Positions 12,901 through 24,300 of a stretch of 64,000 nt of DNA are shown piece by piece. The notes under the pieces are model-generated. The model did not search any database and had not been told where the DNA came from. It saw nothing but the letters and a program-made list of their open reading frames with translations. Position 1 is the stretch's first letter; each line of letters starts with the position of its first letter. This DNA comes from Protonemura montana. Its lineage: Eukaryota; Arthropoda; Insecta; Plecoptera; Nemouridae. Both the position numbers and the translations under genes were made by a program. The DNA lies in contig OX387604.1 of assembly GCA_947568835.1 (NCBI GenBank), positions 20,489,076-20,553,075 of the forward strand, given 5' to 3'.

Positions 12901-14278
12901 ATAGAACTCTAGATTAGGCGCAGTAAACCACATAAATCAAACCAAATCAATAGAGAAATCAAGACTAACAGTTGAAGCAGGTAGATACGTCTTTACCTCT
13001 ACTCTAGATGTGAATTATTTCCATACTAATTGCATTAATTTTTTTGGATAAAATTATGGTTTATAAGTAAGTTCACTTGGTAAACTACTTATACATGAAG
13101 TCAAATTTTTTCTAACATTTTTTATGCAAACCTACAGTGCCGAGATCTGTTGTCAAGCTGTGATTTTGATTTGATTTTTTTCAAAACTAGAGCTCTGTGA
13201 AAACAATTTCAGTGGCGCTGTTGATGAGGGTAGCTATAATATTAGCGGAAACCCAACAAAAAAAGCAGAACATGCCTAAAACCACAAATGTTTAAATGGG
13301 AGTTTGGTAAATAAAATGAATTACACTGAAATATTTATAAAATAATTCAAACATTTAGTAGCCAAAGACATAGTGAAAAATACACAAAAACTGCACTAAA
13401 TATGGAAAAAAAATAGATAAAATGGACGGAAAAGTATGCTTCTTGTTAGAAGAAGCTTCTTGATAGGCTTTAAATATGTGTTAAGGTGTGAAGGTAATGT
13501 GTTAAGATGTGAAGGTAATGTGTTAAGGTAAGGTGTGAAGATGTGTTAAGGTGTAAAGGAAAATAATAACAACTTTTGCCTCAAAGAGGTGAGAAAATAT
13601 GTGAGAAGCGTAAAAGTTCTGTACATTTTCATAAATTTCGACTAGTTAAAAACGCAGTGTGACTTTTTGGAGCTAATTAAATTCAAGATTTTGCTTCACA
13701 CTTTTTGATTGCCCATTAATGATAGATTAATGCTGCATCAAAATTAAATCTTCACAAAGATCCATGAAATTCATGGCAATTCACCCTGATTAACATCAAT
13801 GCATTAATGCTAATGCAAGTGCTAATGCATGGTGATTTCAAGGCAGCAAAACCTTTATTACTGTTGATTATTTGTTCCCAAAATGATCATAGCTTGCCAT
13901 GATTTGGAATTAGTAAAAACGTATGTCAAGAACTGACAAAATACTCAAAATTAATTCTTATTTTATATTATTGGGACAAATAAAGTAGCAAAAAAAGGCA
14001 CCTAAGCGGGGCTTCAGTTTAGGGCCTATTCGTCTACCCAGTTTCCCAAATACACCATTATCACATTTTTGAAAGTAAAATGCATTTCATAAATTAAATG
14101 CCAGTGATTATGGAGACTTGAAATGAACATCATAAATTGTTATTCTTAGCTTTCCTGTTGTAGGGTAGGTTGTAACAAAAAAAAAGTAATAATGTGCTAC
14201 TAGCTAAAGGGTGGTGGAATCCTGACAAAAAAGCAATAAAAAGCCAGATACCTGCATTTTAAACAGACTAAGATTATT

Positions 14279-14297
14279 CCCCCCCCCCCCCCCCCCC
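14279..14297. repeat. Poly-C tract (19 C)
   Basis: Uninterrupted C run about 370 bases before the left arm of the large inverted repeat. Confidence 0.9.
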
Positions 14298-14668
14298 ACG
14301 ACAAGGCACCAGAATTTTTCTGGAGTATCATTGGAAAATCATAGAAAATAGTTGCCTGGATAGGTGATAAAAGGATTGCACCTGCAACCTCCCGAATACA
14401 CAACAGGTACTAAGAGATTTTTGAACATCATGAGAAATCATTTAATTGCTGAAAAAACGAAAATGATTTTGAGGCGTTGTATCAACTTCTACACCATCTG
14501 TCTTTTCAACAGTCTCTTTGGACAACATTTTGGCTAAGAATCAGCGCAGAAATTCAAGCGCAGCATTGTAGCTGCGCACAAAAGTTGCTTCAAAATTTAG
14601 GTAAAGGCTGTGGTTAATTTCAGGGTGGACGCGGGTGGACGGCGTCCATCCACCTTTTTTTTCAGGGC

Positions 14669-15058
14669 AAATTAGGGGTCTTCTCCAAACTGGCATGAAA
14701 TATAAGGTATATTGTTTTAATGTTATCCAAAATTGAAGCAACTACAAAGCTCAATGTCCTATTTTCCATTTATTTGAAACTATCGGTTTCTTAAAGGCTT
14801 CCCGACTAGTGTGCAGGGCTGCCAGATTGGTCAATTGATCACAATTTAGACAAGTTAAAGTTGGTTTTTATTACTTGTCCAACAAAATAGTCGACCATCG
14901 CATTTTGGTGTGATTTTGGAAAATTGACAAGGTTTCAATAAATAATTTACTTTCTATTTTTTGTTGTCTTTCTATTGATATATGATAGTGAACGCAAACA
15001 TGACATTATGGAGTATCAGCTTACACGATATTTAAAAGTGTAAATTTGGAGATTATCT
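14669..15058 (+). repeat. Left arm of a 2.8-kb inverted repeat
   Basis: About 390 bases, from AAATTAGGGGTC to GGAGATTATCT, recur as a near-perfect reverse complement at 16501-17431. The arms and the 1.4-kb spacer resemble a foldback or long-TIR DNA transposon. I cannot identify a transposase. Confidence 0.85.
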
Positions 15059-15891
15059 TGTGGTGATTATGTTGTGGTTGAGATTATCTAATTTTCAAAT
15101 TGTCTTTTAATTTAATTTTCCCTTATCAATGCACTGTTCTAATTTACTCAGAGTGCAGACGGTATACCATTTGATTTTGTACAAACTTGCGATTAATAAG
15201 TTGGACAGAATTCCTTCCGATTCCGTTGGTTTGGACTAATGTTTTGGTCAAAAGATGTTAGCAGGATTGTCTTGAAATTCCTACCCCCAACTCTGCTCGT
15301 GCAAGCAGAGGTAAGCAACGTTAGTTGATCAATCTTATCAACAATGGCACTAGCAGGGAAATTTACGTTTACCGAGGTAATTTACTGATCTCAAATAATG
15401 GGACCCACGCGCACAATCTTTCCGCGAATTACCATTTCCTCTCCTTTGTCTTCTCAGAAAGTGCCTTGTTGTTTAAAAACCCTGTCAGTCACTTGTACTG
15501 TTCGCCTCTCATTTGTTTAGAAATTTCCACAAATTGGAGGGCAATATTGCAAGTATTTTACCGAAACAAATAAAATTCCTTGGATTCAAATTCATGTACC
15601 TAGGATGGTTACGTACTCTTCGGGTAAGTCTCATTTGAGTTACACATAGCCCTTTTGCCGACAATAAACCACAACTATCGATTAATGATTCCACTATTTA
15701 CTTACAGAAAACAAGAGGAGCTGTCCCCCCCCCCCACCCCCCTCTCCGGCACCCCACAAAAAAGATCGTCAAGCGTCCACCGACCTTTTTTTTTAGAAAT
15801 TAACCACTGGGTAAAGGGGTCAGCGCAGCTGCGCACCTAGTTGAGTAACACATCATTCTCAATTGCACACATAAAACAAAAAAGGCCTAAC

Positions 15892-16059
15892 CTTTCAGCA
15901 GTTATATTATTTAAAAACTTGTCTGAAACCTTCAGGGCTTTATTTAGTGAGTCCTTCTTTCTCGAGCCCAACTGCGGCACCTTATGGACCAGTTCTCGAA
16001 ATGTTTGATATGCAGCTCGCATTTTTACCCTCGACTCAGTAGCTTTATCTTTTGACATT
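15892..16059 (-). CDS. Orphan exon candidate in the inverted-repeat spacer
   Basis: The minus strand shows an acceptor (TTCTTTTCAG) at 16060, an open stretch of 55 full codons starting MSKDKATESRVKMRAAYQTF, and a donor (GAAAG then GTTAGG) at 15891. The peptide is basic, with many Lys/Arg, a Ser-Arg-Lys-Lys patch and LVHKVPQL. It looks like coding sequence rather than noise, but I recognise no domain. It sits between the two arms of a large inverted repeat, so it could be a remnant of that element's protein. No neighbouring exon with a matching phase was found. Confidence 0.3.
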
Positions 16060-16500
16060 CTGAAAAGAATAATCGTTGTGCTTTGAACTAAAACATGCAT
16101 CATATTAATCTCAGCAGGGATTAATTTAATAAAGTACTACAAAATGTTATCATTAGGCATTAGTTCTCTCATGCCAGCTGTCATGGTGCCTTAGAAAATA
16201 TTAAAATGTAGGTTATGTCAAAGCCATGCATGTATAACACAGGTTCCTATAACGCACAAAAAAATTAAAAAACAAACGACATAAACAGAAAATTGGTATT
16301 TATTTGCATTCGTAAAAATGATATACTTTTATGTGGTATCAATACCTCACATCTTGTGACACTGACAACCGACACTTTGCACATGCAAGCAGTGTTGCCA
16401 GTTGGTTGTGTAGGACTTAGTAAACTGCCGCATAGTTCGTGACAACTTATGACTTTGCTTGACGCAAAAGTAAGAATCAAAAAAATTTAAAAAAGCAACC

Positions 16501-17431
16501 ACAGATAATCTCCAAATTTACACTTTTAAATATCGTGTAAGCTGATACTCCATAATGTCATGTTTGCGTTCACTATCATATATCAATAGAAAGAAAACAA
16601 AAAATAGAAAGTAAATTATTTACTGAAACCTTGTCAATTTTCCAAAATCACACCAAATTGCGACGGTCGACTATTTTGTTGGACAAGTAATAAAAACCAA
16701 CTTTAACTTGTCTAAATTGTGATCAATTGACCAATCTGGCAGCCCTGCACACTAGCCGGGAAGCCTTTAGAAAAGAAAAGCCTGCAGAAAAGCCTTTAGA
16801 AAAGCCTGCAGAAAAGAGCCATAAGGTATATGTTACACTTACCAAGGAGAACCTCGTGTAAAGAAATATTTAAAGATTTACTGATTCTGACAATGCCATG
16901 CCTTTTTATCTATAAGTTACTTGTTTTTATCAAATTACATATTGAAGATTTTACTACAACAAGTGAAATACATCCTCATGCAACCAGACAACGGCACGAT
17001 TTATACATTGACATGCAGCCTCTGGTGAAAGGTCAAAAAACTGTTAATTTTTTAGGTCAACAATTGTTCAATGCACTGCCAAATGATTTTAAAAACCAGA
17101 CAACATGTATTTTTAAGACTAAAATCAAAAATGTTTTAATCAAGAATGCCTTTTACAGCGTCAAAGAATTTAAATCATATTTAGGCATGGTAAGGGAGTA
17201 AAGGATTAATGTGTTTTATTGTTTTTATTATAACTATGTATGTATTGTACAAATTGTTAAAACAATGTTTTTGTTAAAAACAATAATAAATAAATAAATA
17301 AAAATTTAAGAAACCGATAGTTTCAAATAAATGGAAAATAGGACATTGAGCTTTGTAGTTGCTTCAATTTTGGATAACAGTAAAACAACATACCTTATAT
17401 TTCATGGCAGTTTGCAGAAGACCCCTAATTT
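16501..17431 (-). repeat. Right arm of the 2.8-kb inverted repeat, split by a retrotransposon fragment
   Basis: Positions 16501 to about 16767 and about 17312-17431 are the reverse complement of 14669-15058. Between them, a retrotransposon 3' fragment interrupts the arm at GCCTTTAAGAAACC, a sequence that is continuous in the left arm. Confidence 0.85.
16768..17311 (+). mobile_element. Truncated non-LTR retrotransposon (LINE) 3' end
   Basis: Positions 16830-17201 encode a 123-residue open stretch that resembles the region after the reverse transcriptase of CR1-like LINEs. It contains an HATRQRHDLYI block, FLGQQLFNALPNDFK and a closing NAFYSVKEFKSYL. The stop is followed by an AT-rich 3' UTR ending in (AAAT)n near 17285-17305, a typical LINE tail. 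It is 5'-truncated and lies inside the right arm of the inverted repeat. The family call is from motif memory; a repeat-library search would settle it. Confidence 0.7.
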
Positions 17432-18944
17432 ACTGTTTGATTTTGTTTCATATTGCCACTTCATTAATTTAACTTACTTTTTACATTGTCAATTTAGGTA
17501 AAGACATTCTGCAAAGAATTTTGCATGAGACATTCAAGGCGACTCGAAGAAATCCCATGTCCGACACATTTTATCAATCCGCTCATCTGAAGAATTAAAA
17601 CCTAGGTATGTAGTTCACACCAAACTCCACTACATATACAAAGGGAGCCAGCATATGCCAACAATTGTATTAAATAGTTTCTCCTCAAGCCTAAGCTCCT
17701 CCAGTTCTTTGAGTATAACACAATTTCCCCTCTTCCAGGCATTACCATCAAATGGCACCTTTGAACTAGGTTTATACATTTTTATATTACAATATATAAT
17801 CACAATATACTATCAATATATAGTATATAATTTTTATATCTAATCACAGCTATAAAGCCATCATATACTTGAAATGCCTACTATGTGCTTACGTTTAAGT
17901 TAATTCCCTGGCTGTAAGAGCAGTTCATTTAATGTGGTTGAGTAGCGCTTGTTTGGTGAGGCCATTGGTCACGAATTTTTCTTGTAGCCCTCCAGTTTCT
18001 TGAGTGTCGGTGGAAATCCATGAAAAACATACCGTAGCGCATGTCCCATGGGTGCAAACCAGTACATTACAATTGCAAGCTTGTTAAGTAGATTAAATGA
18101 ATCTCAAGGTATCTGATGAAACTCTACTATCCCGTTTATGACTCTTTATCTTTTTTTTTATTTTTTTTATCTATTTATTTAAACAATTTTACAATTATGT
18201 GAACTTAGTCATGAATACATAATACATATATTTGTTATGACTTTATGTTGGTTTAATTTACTACGGTATTATTAGTTGAATTCTAGACACAACGCGAGCT
18301 AAGATAAAATGCGCAATGCTTCTTTGCAGAAAAAACCGGGACAACGATTCAACCTGGTTGTGGCAAAACTAGAACCCTGGACACTTCTACAACAATTAAC
18401 AACCTTTCTGTGCAGAACCTGTGCTAATGAAAATTGCCACAACCACAAAACCTTCCTATGAAGAAACTAAAACGATGAAATTCTGACCGAGAGCTACCAA
18501 TTACCTCCTCTCCACATTTTTTCTTACTTCTCTCTTGTCACACAAAATGATGAAAAAAAATTCCAAACTTGAGGTGTAAATAGCCTCCAACATTGAAGTG
18601 ATGTTATGCTCTGTAAGCCAAGCAATGAAATATGTTATCTGTTATCCTAGTTGTATGACAGAGTTTTCATTAAAAATCTTGCTGCTTTGCCCCTGCCATC
18701 CCGGTGTAAAGAACAAAACAAAGCCAAGGCGTCTCAGCTTCCAGCAGTGGCTTATGGAGTGAGCCTGATGACAGTAAAATAAAAAATCATATGACCCAAT
18801 ATGCAAATTACATGACAACTTTTGAACAACATAATACATAATACATGTACAATATTGTCAAGAAGCTGGCATTTGCCTGCTTCTCAATCAAAGCCCTGGC
18901 TCGCCAATGCCACCTGGAAACAGTGTGAATTGTTTAGTTTGCGT
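17432..18944. other. No confident gene
   Basis: AT-rich sequence. Positions 17500-17600 hold protein-like short frames on both strands (for example a minus-strand segment with RIDKMCRTWDFF) that end in stops, possibly a decayed coding remnant. Nothing else is recognisable. Confidence 0.35.
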
Positions 18945-19525
18945 GCATGCAGTCAACCTTACAGTATGATATCCTGTTCTGGGGGCCCTACCTAAAAAGT
19001 CAAAGCGCCTTCCGGGCCCAGAAGCGAGCGATACGGAATATTGTGGGACTAAAAAAAAAACAATCGTGTAGGCAAGCATTCGAGGACATACGAATACTAA
19101 CTCTCACTGAACTATCAATCCTGGCAGAGGTGCTTTTTGTACGGGATAATAAGGCTACATTCAAGATAGAAAAGGAGGATAACCCTTACAATACAAGGCA
19201 AGCCAAACTGCTAGCGACAAGACACCTTTAGCTACAAACAATGGACAACAACGTTTTAACCATGGGTAAAAAATTCTATAGCAGGCTACCAAAGAACATG
19301 GTAGAATCCAGGAACATACTCAAACAGGTTGAAAGAATGAAAAAAAAAACATTTATTTTTCACACAGGACGAGTTTTACAACAAAACAAAACTGACATGT
19401 AACGATTTTTAACCTTCTAAATTCACGGGTTAGTTGTACCGTGTTGTACTGATGTCTTTCTTATACAAAAATTTACTTTGTATTTATGAAAGGAAACAAA
19501 TAAATAAAATAAATAAACTAAATAA
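18945..19525 (+). mobile_element. Second truncated LINE 3' end (decayed)
   Basis: The frame 18947-19231 shows YDILFWGPYLKSQSAFR, AQKRAIRNIVGL and a YNTRQ block, typical of the C-terminal part of CR1-like LINE proteins. A TAG at 19229-19231 interrupts it. The same frame then continues with GKKFYSRLPKNM to a TAA at 19400-19402. The 3' end is an A-rich (AAAT)n tail near 19497-19525. It is a dead fragment of a different copy or family from the one at 16.8 kb. Confidence 0.7.
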
Positions 19526-19632
19526 GCTAACCAACAGGAGAGAACTAGGTAGGTTGGTCCATTTGGAGTAGATTTTGCTTCAAACCAAGAGTAATGACAA
19601 ATAATTTAATGGAAGGTATGTAAGAAGCTCAC

Positions 19633-19716
19633 CTAATACCAGTGACAGAAATGTTTTAAACTCTCCATCCACCAAAGGTTTTGTACATGCAGTTCTTGTA
19701 TGTAAATTCCCCATAT
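19633..19716 (-). CDS. Weak orphan exon candidate
   Basis: On the minus strand a T-rich tract ending in CAG (19719-19717) precedes an 84-base stretch open for 27 codons (MGNLHTRTACTKPL...). A GTGAGC donor follows at 19632. Splice signals and length fit an internal exon, but there is no domain. Its phase does not join directly to the candidate exon at 15892-16059 or to the frame at 20866-21279. Confidence 0.25.
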   Translation of the reverse strand: MWGIYIQELHVQNLWWMESLKHFCHWY

Positions 19717-20865
19717 CTGAAAAAAACACATTTTAGACAGTAATTCCATTAGCAAATGGTATTACCAATAACCAATGAGCTTTATTTCTTTCAGTCCGAG
19801 CAGAAGACATGGCACAATAGTTCAGAGCAACATGTGTAAATATTTTGGGCACCAGAATTAAAAGCTGAGGTAGGACTCCGATTAGAAAGTTTTCGTGGAT
19901 TTGGAATTTGACAATAATCTAAGGAATGGCTCGAGGATTGAATAATTATATTAATGACACTGAAACTAGTAGGGCTTTTCAAGTCATACTGAGAGGTAGA
20001 TATGTGAAGTTTTATTGTAAAAATTGTATCTTAATTTTAAATTTGGGAGCCATTTCGTGTAAGTAGTTAGCAAATTGTGTTTCACCATTGAGTTGCAGTA
20101 TGTCAAGACATAAAATTGATTTTCATTAGTTTTATTATTATCATTCTTATTACTATTTCATTGTTTTAATTATATTATCTTCGTCTTCTATGTAGGTTCA
20201 CACAATTACTGCAGCAAAAAGAATGAAAAAATACACATATAAATATGACCAATAAAATATCGGCAAACCAGAAAGGGACAAAAACCGATCGATTGAATTG
20301 GCCCAAGTTTATTCAATAGCTTACTTGAAAACATCAAAGTCATTCTAAATTCAAAGTTACACACTTTAAAACTTTTATGTAACTCCTGGGTTGTCAGTGT
20401 TTTTAACATGTTTTTAACAAAAACATACAGCACTTCAAAAATAACTAGAAACATCCTGATTTATTGTATTCAAATTATATTTTTCTTTTATTGCTCACGC
20501 ACAAGACAGTGGCTTAAGTGGAGTTCACCTAAATTGTTTTCTTTTTTTTTGAAGATGTAACATTGACAATTGTGTATTTAACCGTGTATTTAATTAACCG
20601 CCAAAATCAGCTCTCCACTCCACAGCCTTGGCCATGAGAATTGAGGAATCGTTCGTTCGTTATCGCTGGCTTGATCTTAGCGGCCAGATTCAAGAGGGCC
20701 AAGACGGTTGTGAAAATTGGTTAAATATTTTGATCCGGGTAAAAATTGGTAAGAAGATGATATCTCACATTACGGTAGTTATACCTGAATATGTTTCTAT
20801 TATGTTGGAGATATAAATGACCTGATATATAACTGTTCCCTTTTCCATGTAGAACCATAACCTAG

Positions 20866-21289
20866 TTAGAAATCCACCAGGAAGATAGTCAGTGTTGCAA
20901 AAGCAAAATACCTTTCACTGTTTGGATTTGGTTTAATTCGTGTTGTGTCACAGCTTGATGTTTCTAATCTCTTTTCCTTATCTTCATTTGATACAGAATG
21001 ATGATATGTACTGAATACTAAGGCCATGGACGAACAAGAGGAAGCCATATGGTTGAGTAAATTCACTACGCGAATTACACCGGATGGTACAATATTTTTT
21101 AATTGTCCACCGCCTGTTCTACGAGAGCCAATTATCAAAAGAATCCGCCCTGTGTGGCTGTCATTTATAGGAATATTCTGGAGTCCTCGTGTTATGAAAG
21201 CAGCTATGAAGTTTGGGGCTGCGACGCTTGTTATGAACAGTTTTGAGCGAATTGGGTTTGTTATCTTGATTCTTGCCATGACATTGTAA
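20866..21289. other. Overlapping open frames upstream of OMA1, coding strand unresolved
   Basis: A 137-codon frame on the minus strand (ATG at 21279) overlaps an 87-codon frame on the plus strand (ATG at 21026, stop at 21289). Both have plausible codon usage and neither has a recognised domain. The minus frame would start about 100 bases from the OMA1 ATG, which would be a divergent gene pair. It has a possible donor (GAAAG then GTATTT) near 20910, but no downstream exon in phase was found. Confidence 0.3.
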
Positions 21290-21381
21290 TGAAAGTTGCT
21301 GTCGTTCTACAATTTTTTTTTCACAAGATTTCTATTTAACGAACAAGCCTACAAAATTTTTGTGTCGCAAACTTTGGCAAT

Positions 21382-24300
21382 ATGTTTTGTGCTCAGCTTC
21401 TCAAGTATAACATTTTGCCATGCAAATATGGTTCACCCAATCTTGGAGAGCTCTTCACGATAACACGTGGCTTAAAAACTAAGCTTCAAAACCAAATCAA
21501 GGTTGCGAGTAGAATCAATGCTTACCAGCGTGTCAATTGTATCGGAGTGACTGGGAAACTGGTGAAAATACCCTCAAGATTCTATGTGCTATTCACACAT
21601 ACAAGAAGGATTCATCTTTCACACCAACGGAATGCAATTCCTCCACCTCTTTTATTCATAATACGGCCAATTGCTAAATTAATAGCCATATATTTTGGAA
21701 GATCGGTCCGTCAGTGGTGGGCGATCTTACCACCTGAAAAGAAGCACATTGTGATCAACAATATTAAAAAACGCACTTTTATGTTGTGTGGTGAGTATAG
21801 AGAAATATTGAGTTCTAGTCAGTGTGTATTATTCACTGATTTATTCCTGTACACCGACTTACAAATCCATTTCATTAGCTTTTTACTAGTTAATTTAAAC
21901 AGTTTGTTCCACTTCTGACTTCACACTGAAAACCTTTATAATCATTCCTTGATACTCACATCTTTAAACATTCCCTTCTGTAGCACAAGAAACAAATACA
22001 CATTAAGAGTTCTTAAGAATACTTCTTTCTTCGTATGGCTTAAACCATACTACCACCATATCGCTAATGTTAAACTGTCTTTACGGAAAATGGTCGTCAA
22101 AACCGACAAAAATGAATTATGCTTTTTTGTGCAGTCACTGGCGTTCCAGTATTGAGATACTTCATTTTGTTATTTCTTGCAGATTACTCCCATTTGATAC
22201 TGGCTTGTATTCAATTTATCTTTATTTATACTAATCTAAAATATTGATGTACTTGAATTGATATTTTGAGTCAAAATTAAATAATTGTTGAGGTTTGTTA
22301 AAAAGAACGGCAGCAAGCTGCATTGAGTGGCACCTTCCATTAACTCGTTAGCTCAGTAGAACGTTTAACATTAGCGCTGGTCCTCTGACTACACCTTCAA
22401 ACTCAATGCTAAAACTCAATGCTTTCAGCTCTATTTGGCAGTTTTATTGGAGCCGTAGTTCTGATTTACGTAACTCACATGGAGCAAGACCCGATCACAG
22501 GCCGATGGAGGTTTATTGCTTTTTCTCGCTTGCAAATGGTCAAGATTGCTGAGATGGAACTCGTTCATGTATGTGTTATATTTAATTAAAGCTTGTGTAT
22601 TAATTTCTGATATTTACCTTTCCTTCTCATTATTTCATATAACTTGATCATCTTACCTGCTGTGTTGGAAAATTTTAGACTGTTGCAGATTTCCGAAAAC
22701 TAATTCTCAAACAAAATGATCCAGCATATGTGAGGGTATTGAGAGTAGCCAATCGCATCTTGAATGCAAACATCGATCTCCCTGGGATGTCTGAAATAGA
22801 ATGGACAGTTTCTGTTGTCGACGAACCAGAGCAAATCAATGCGTTTGTTTTGCCGGTAAGAATGGAACAACAAAGTTTGTTTAAACTAAGATTTGTTTAC
22901 ATGTATGTGTATTTCTTTATTTGCACACATTTTCTGTCCTCCAAGGAATAATAACACTTAGATCCATGTAGGGGACTGGAAATATTGCTTTTAATAAATT
23001 CTGAAACTACTGCTTACCACATTGCAAGCAACTAGTTTACAATTCTAGGCTGGCAGTATGCAACTGATGGTTCATATTAATTAATCATTTATATGGTTTG
23101 TTTTTTAATTCCATGTCACACTTTCTTTAGAATGGAAACATCTTTATTTTCACGGGGATGTTAAACGCTTGTGAAAATGACGATCAGCTTGGAGTGATTT
23201 TATCACATGAAATGTCCCATGCACTTCTACAACATATGGTAACAATCATGTTCTTGTAAAATTAAATATTAATTAAGATTAGAAGTAGTTAACTAAATAT
23301 ATGAGTTAAAAAGGTATCCTTAAAATCCGTAGATGTGTATTGTATCACGAAGATTATATGGAGGTTTGTCCTTTTTTATAAATGTATAGTTTTTCTAGTG
23401 ATACTTGCCACTACATGTTTCTTAATTGACGATGCTGTCTTCAACAAAACAGAAGTAGTAATCAAAGCTATTAAGCTAGGTTTTTTCTGTTTTTGCTAAA
23501 ACCAGTCCCAGTCCCAGTCCCATGTATTCTAACCATTGCTGGATATAATGACAGTAGGAAGGTGGCTGTGTTACTAACTAACACTGCAGTCTCAAGAAAT
23601 AACAAATGTTGGAGTAACGTTTTGGCATCTCGCCTCAATCTGAGCATGAGATGAAATGAAGTTGTGTCTCAGGCAGAGCAGCTGAGCCATGTGCATCTAG
23701 TGGAGTGGCTTCTGTTGGTTCCCCTGGTCTTCATGTGGGTGTTGATGCCAGATGGAGCTGCTCTCTTCTCTCAGTGGATGGCTGGACGCTTGGCCACAGT
23801 CATCTTTCATCTGCCGTACAGCCGGGCCATCGAAGTAGAAGCCGATCAAATTGGTCTCAAACTTGCAGCGAAGGCTAGTCTTTCCTTTTATTTATTTTTA
23901 TGGGAAGTCAGATAAGTCCAACTTAGGTCACTTATGCTTGTCTGGGGAGGCTGGGAATTCAGAGATTGATGTTGGGAGATTGTTCTTTAATTTATATATA
24001 ACTAATATTCATACCCGGCTTCTGCTATCTGCCACGATGTACAAATTGGATGGGTCCATTGCTGTTGCCTCTCTCCTCGTCAGTTTCACCTATATTTAAT
24101 TATCTCTTCCGTTTTGACATGGTTCTAAAAGGAGGAAACTATTTAGGCGATCAATATTTTGTTTCAAATTCGATGCAAGACAGATGTTCCCAGTTTTGAA
24201 GTTTGGATCCATTTCTAAGATAAGTTTTAAACCACTGCTTTCAAAGGTTTGTTGGCATGACGATTTGATAAGCATATTTCCTTCAAATTCGTTTCTATGA

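Larger units (their letters stand above)
6414..14668. other. 8.2 kb upstream of trehalase without a recognisable gene
   Basis: The trehalase promoter should lie just above 6413, but I see no clear TATA box. The remainder is AT-rich. It holds a 19-base poly-C tract (9673-9691), a perfect hairpin (9875-9901), a short (CA)n at about 11052-11068, a poly-G run near 12472, a GTGTTAAGGTGTGAAGGTAAT-like short tandem at about 13477-13557 and a poly-C tract at 14279-14297. Open frames here are short, have no domain and lack splice sites that fit. Confidence 0.5.
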
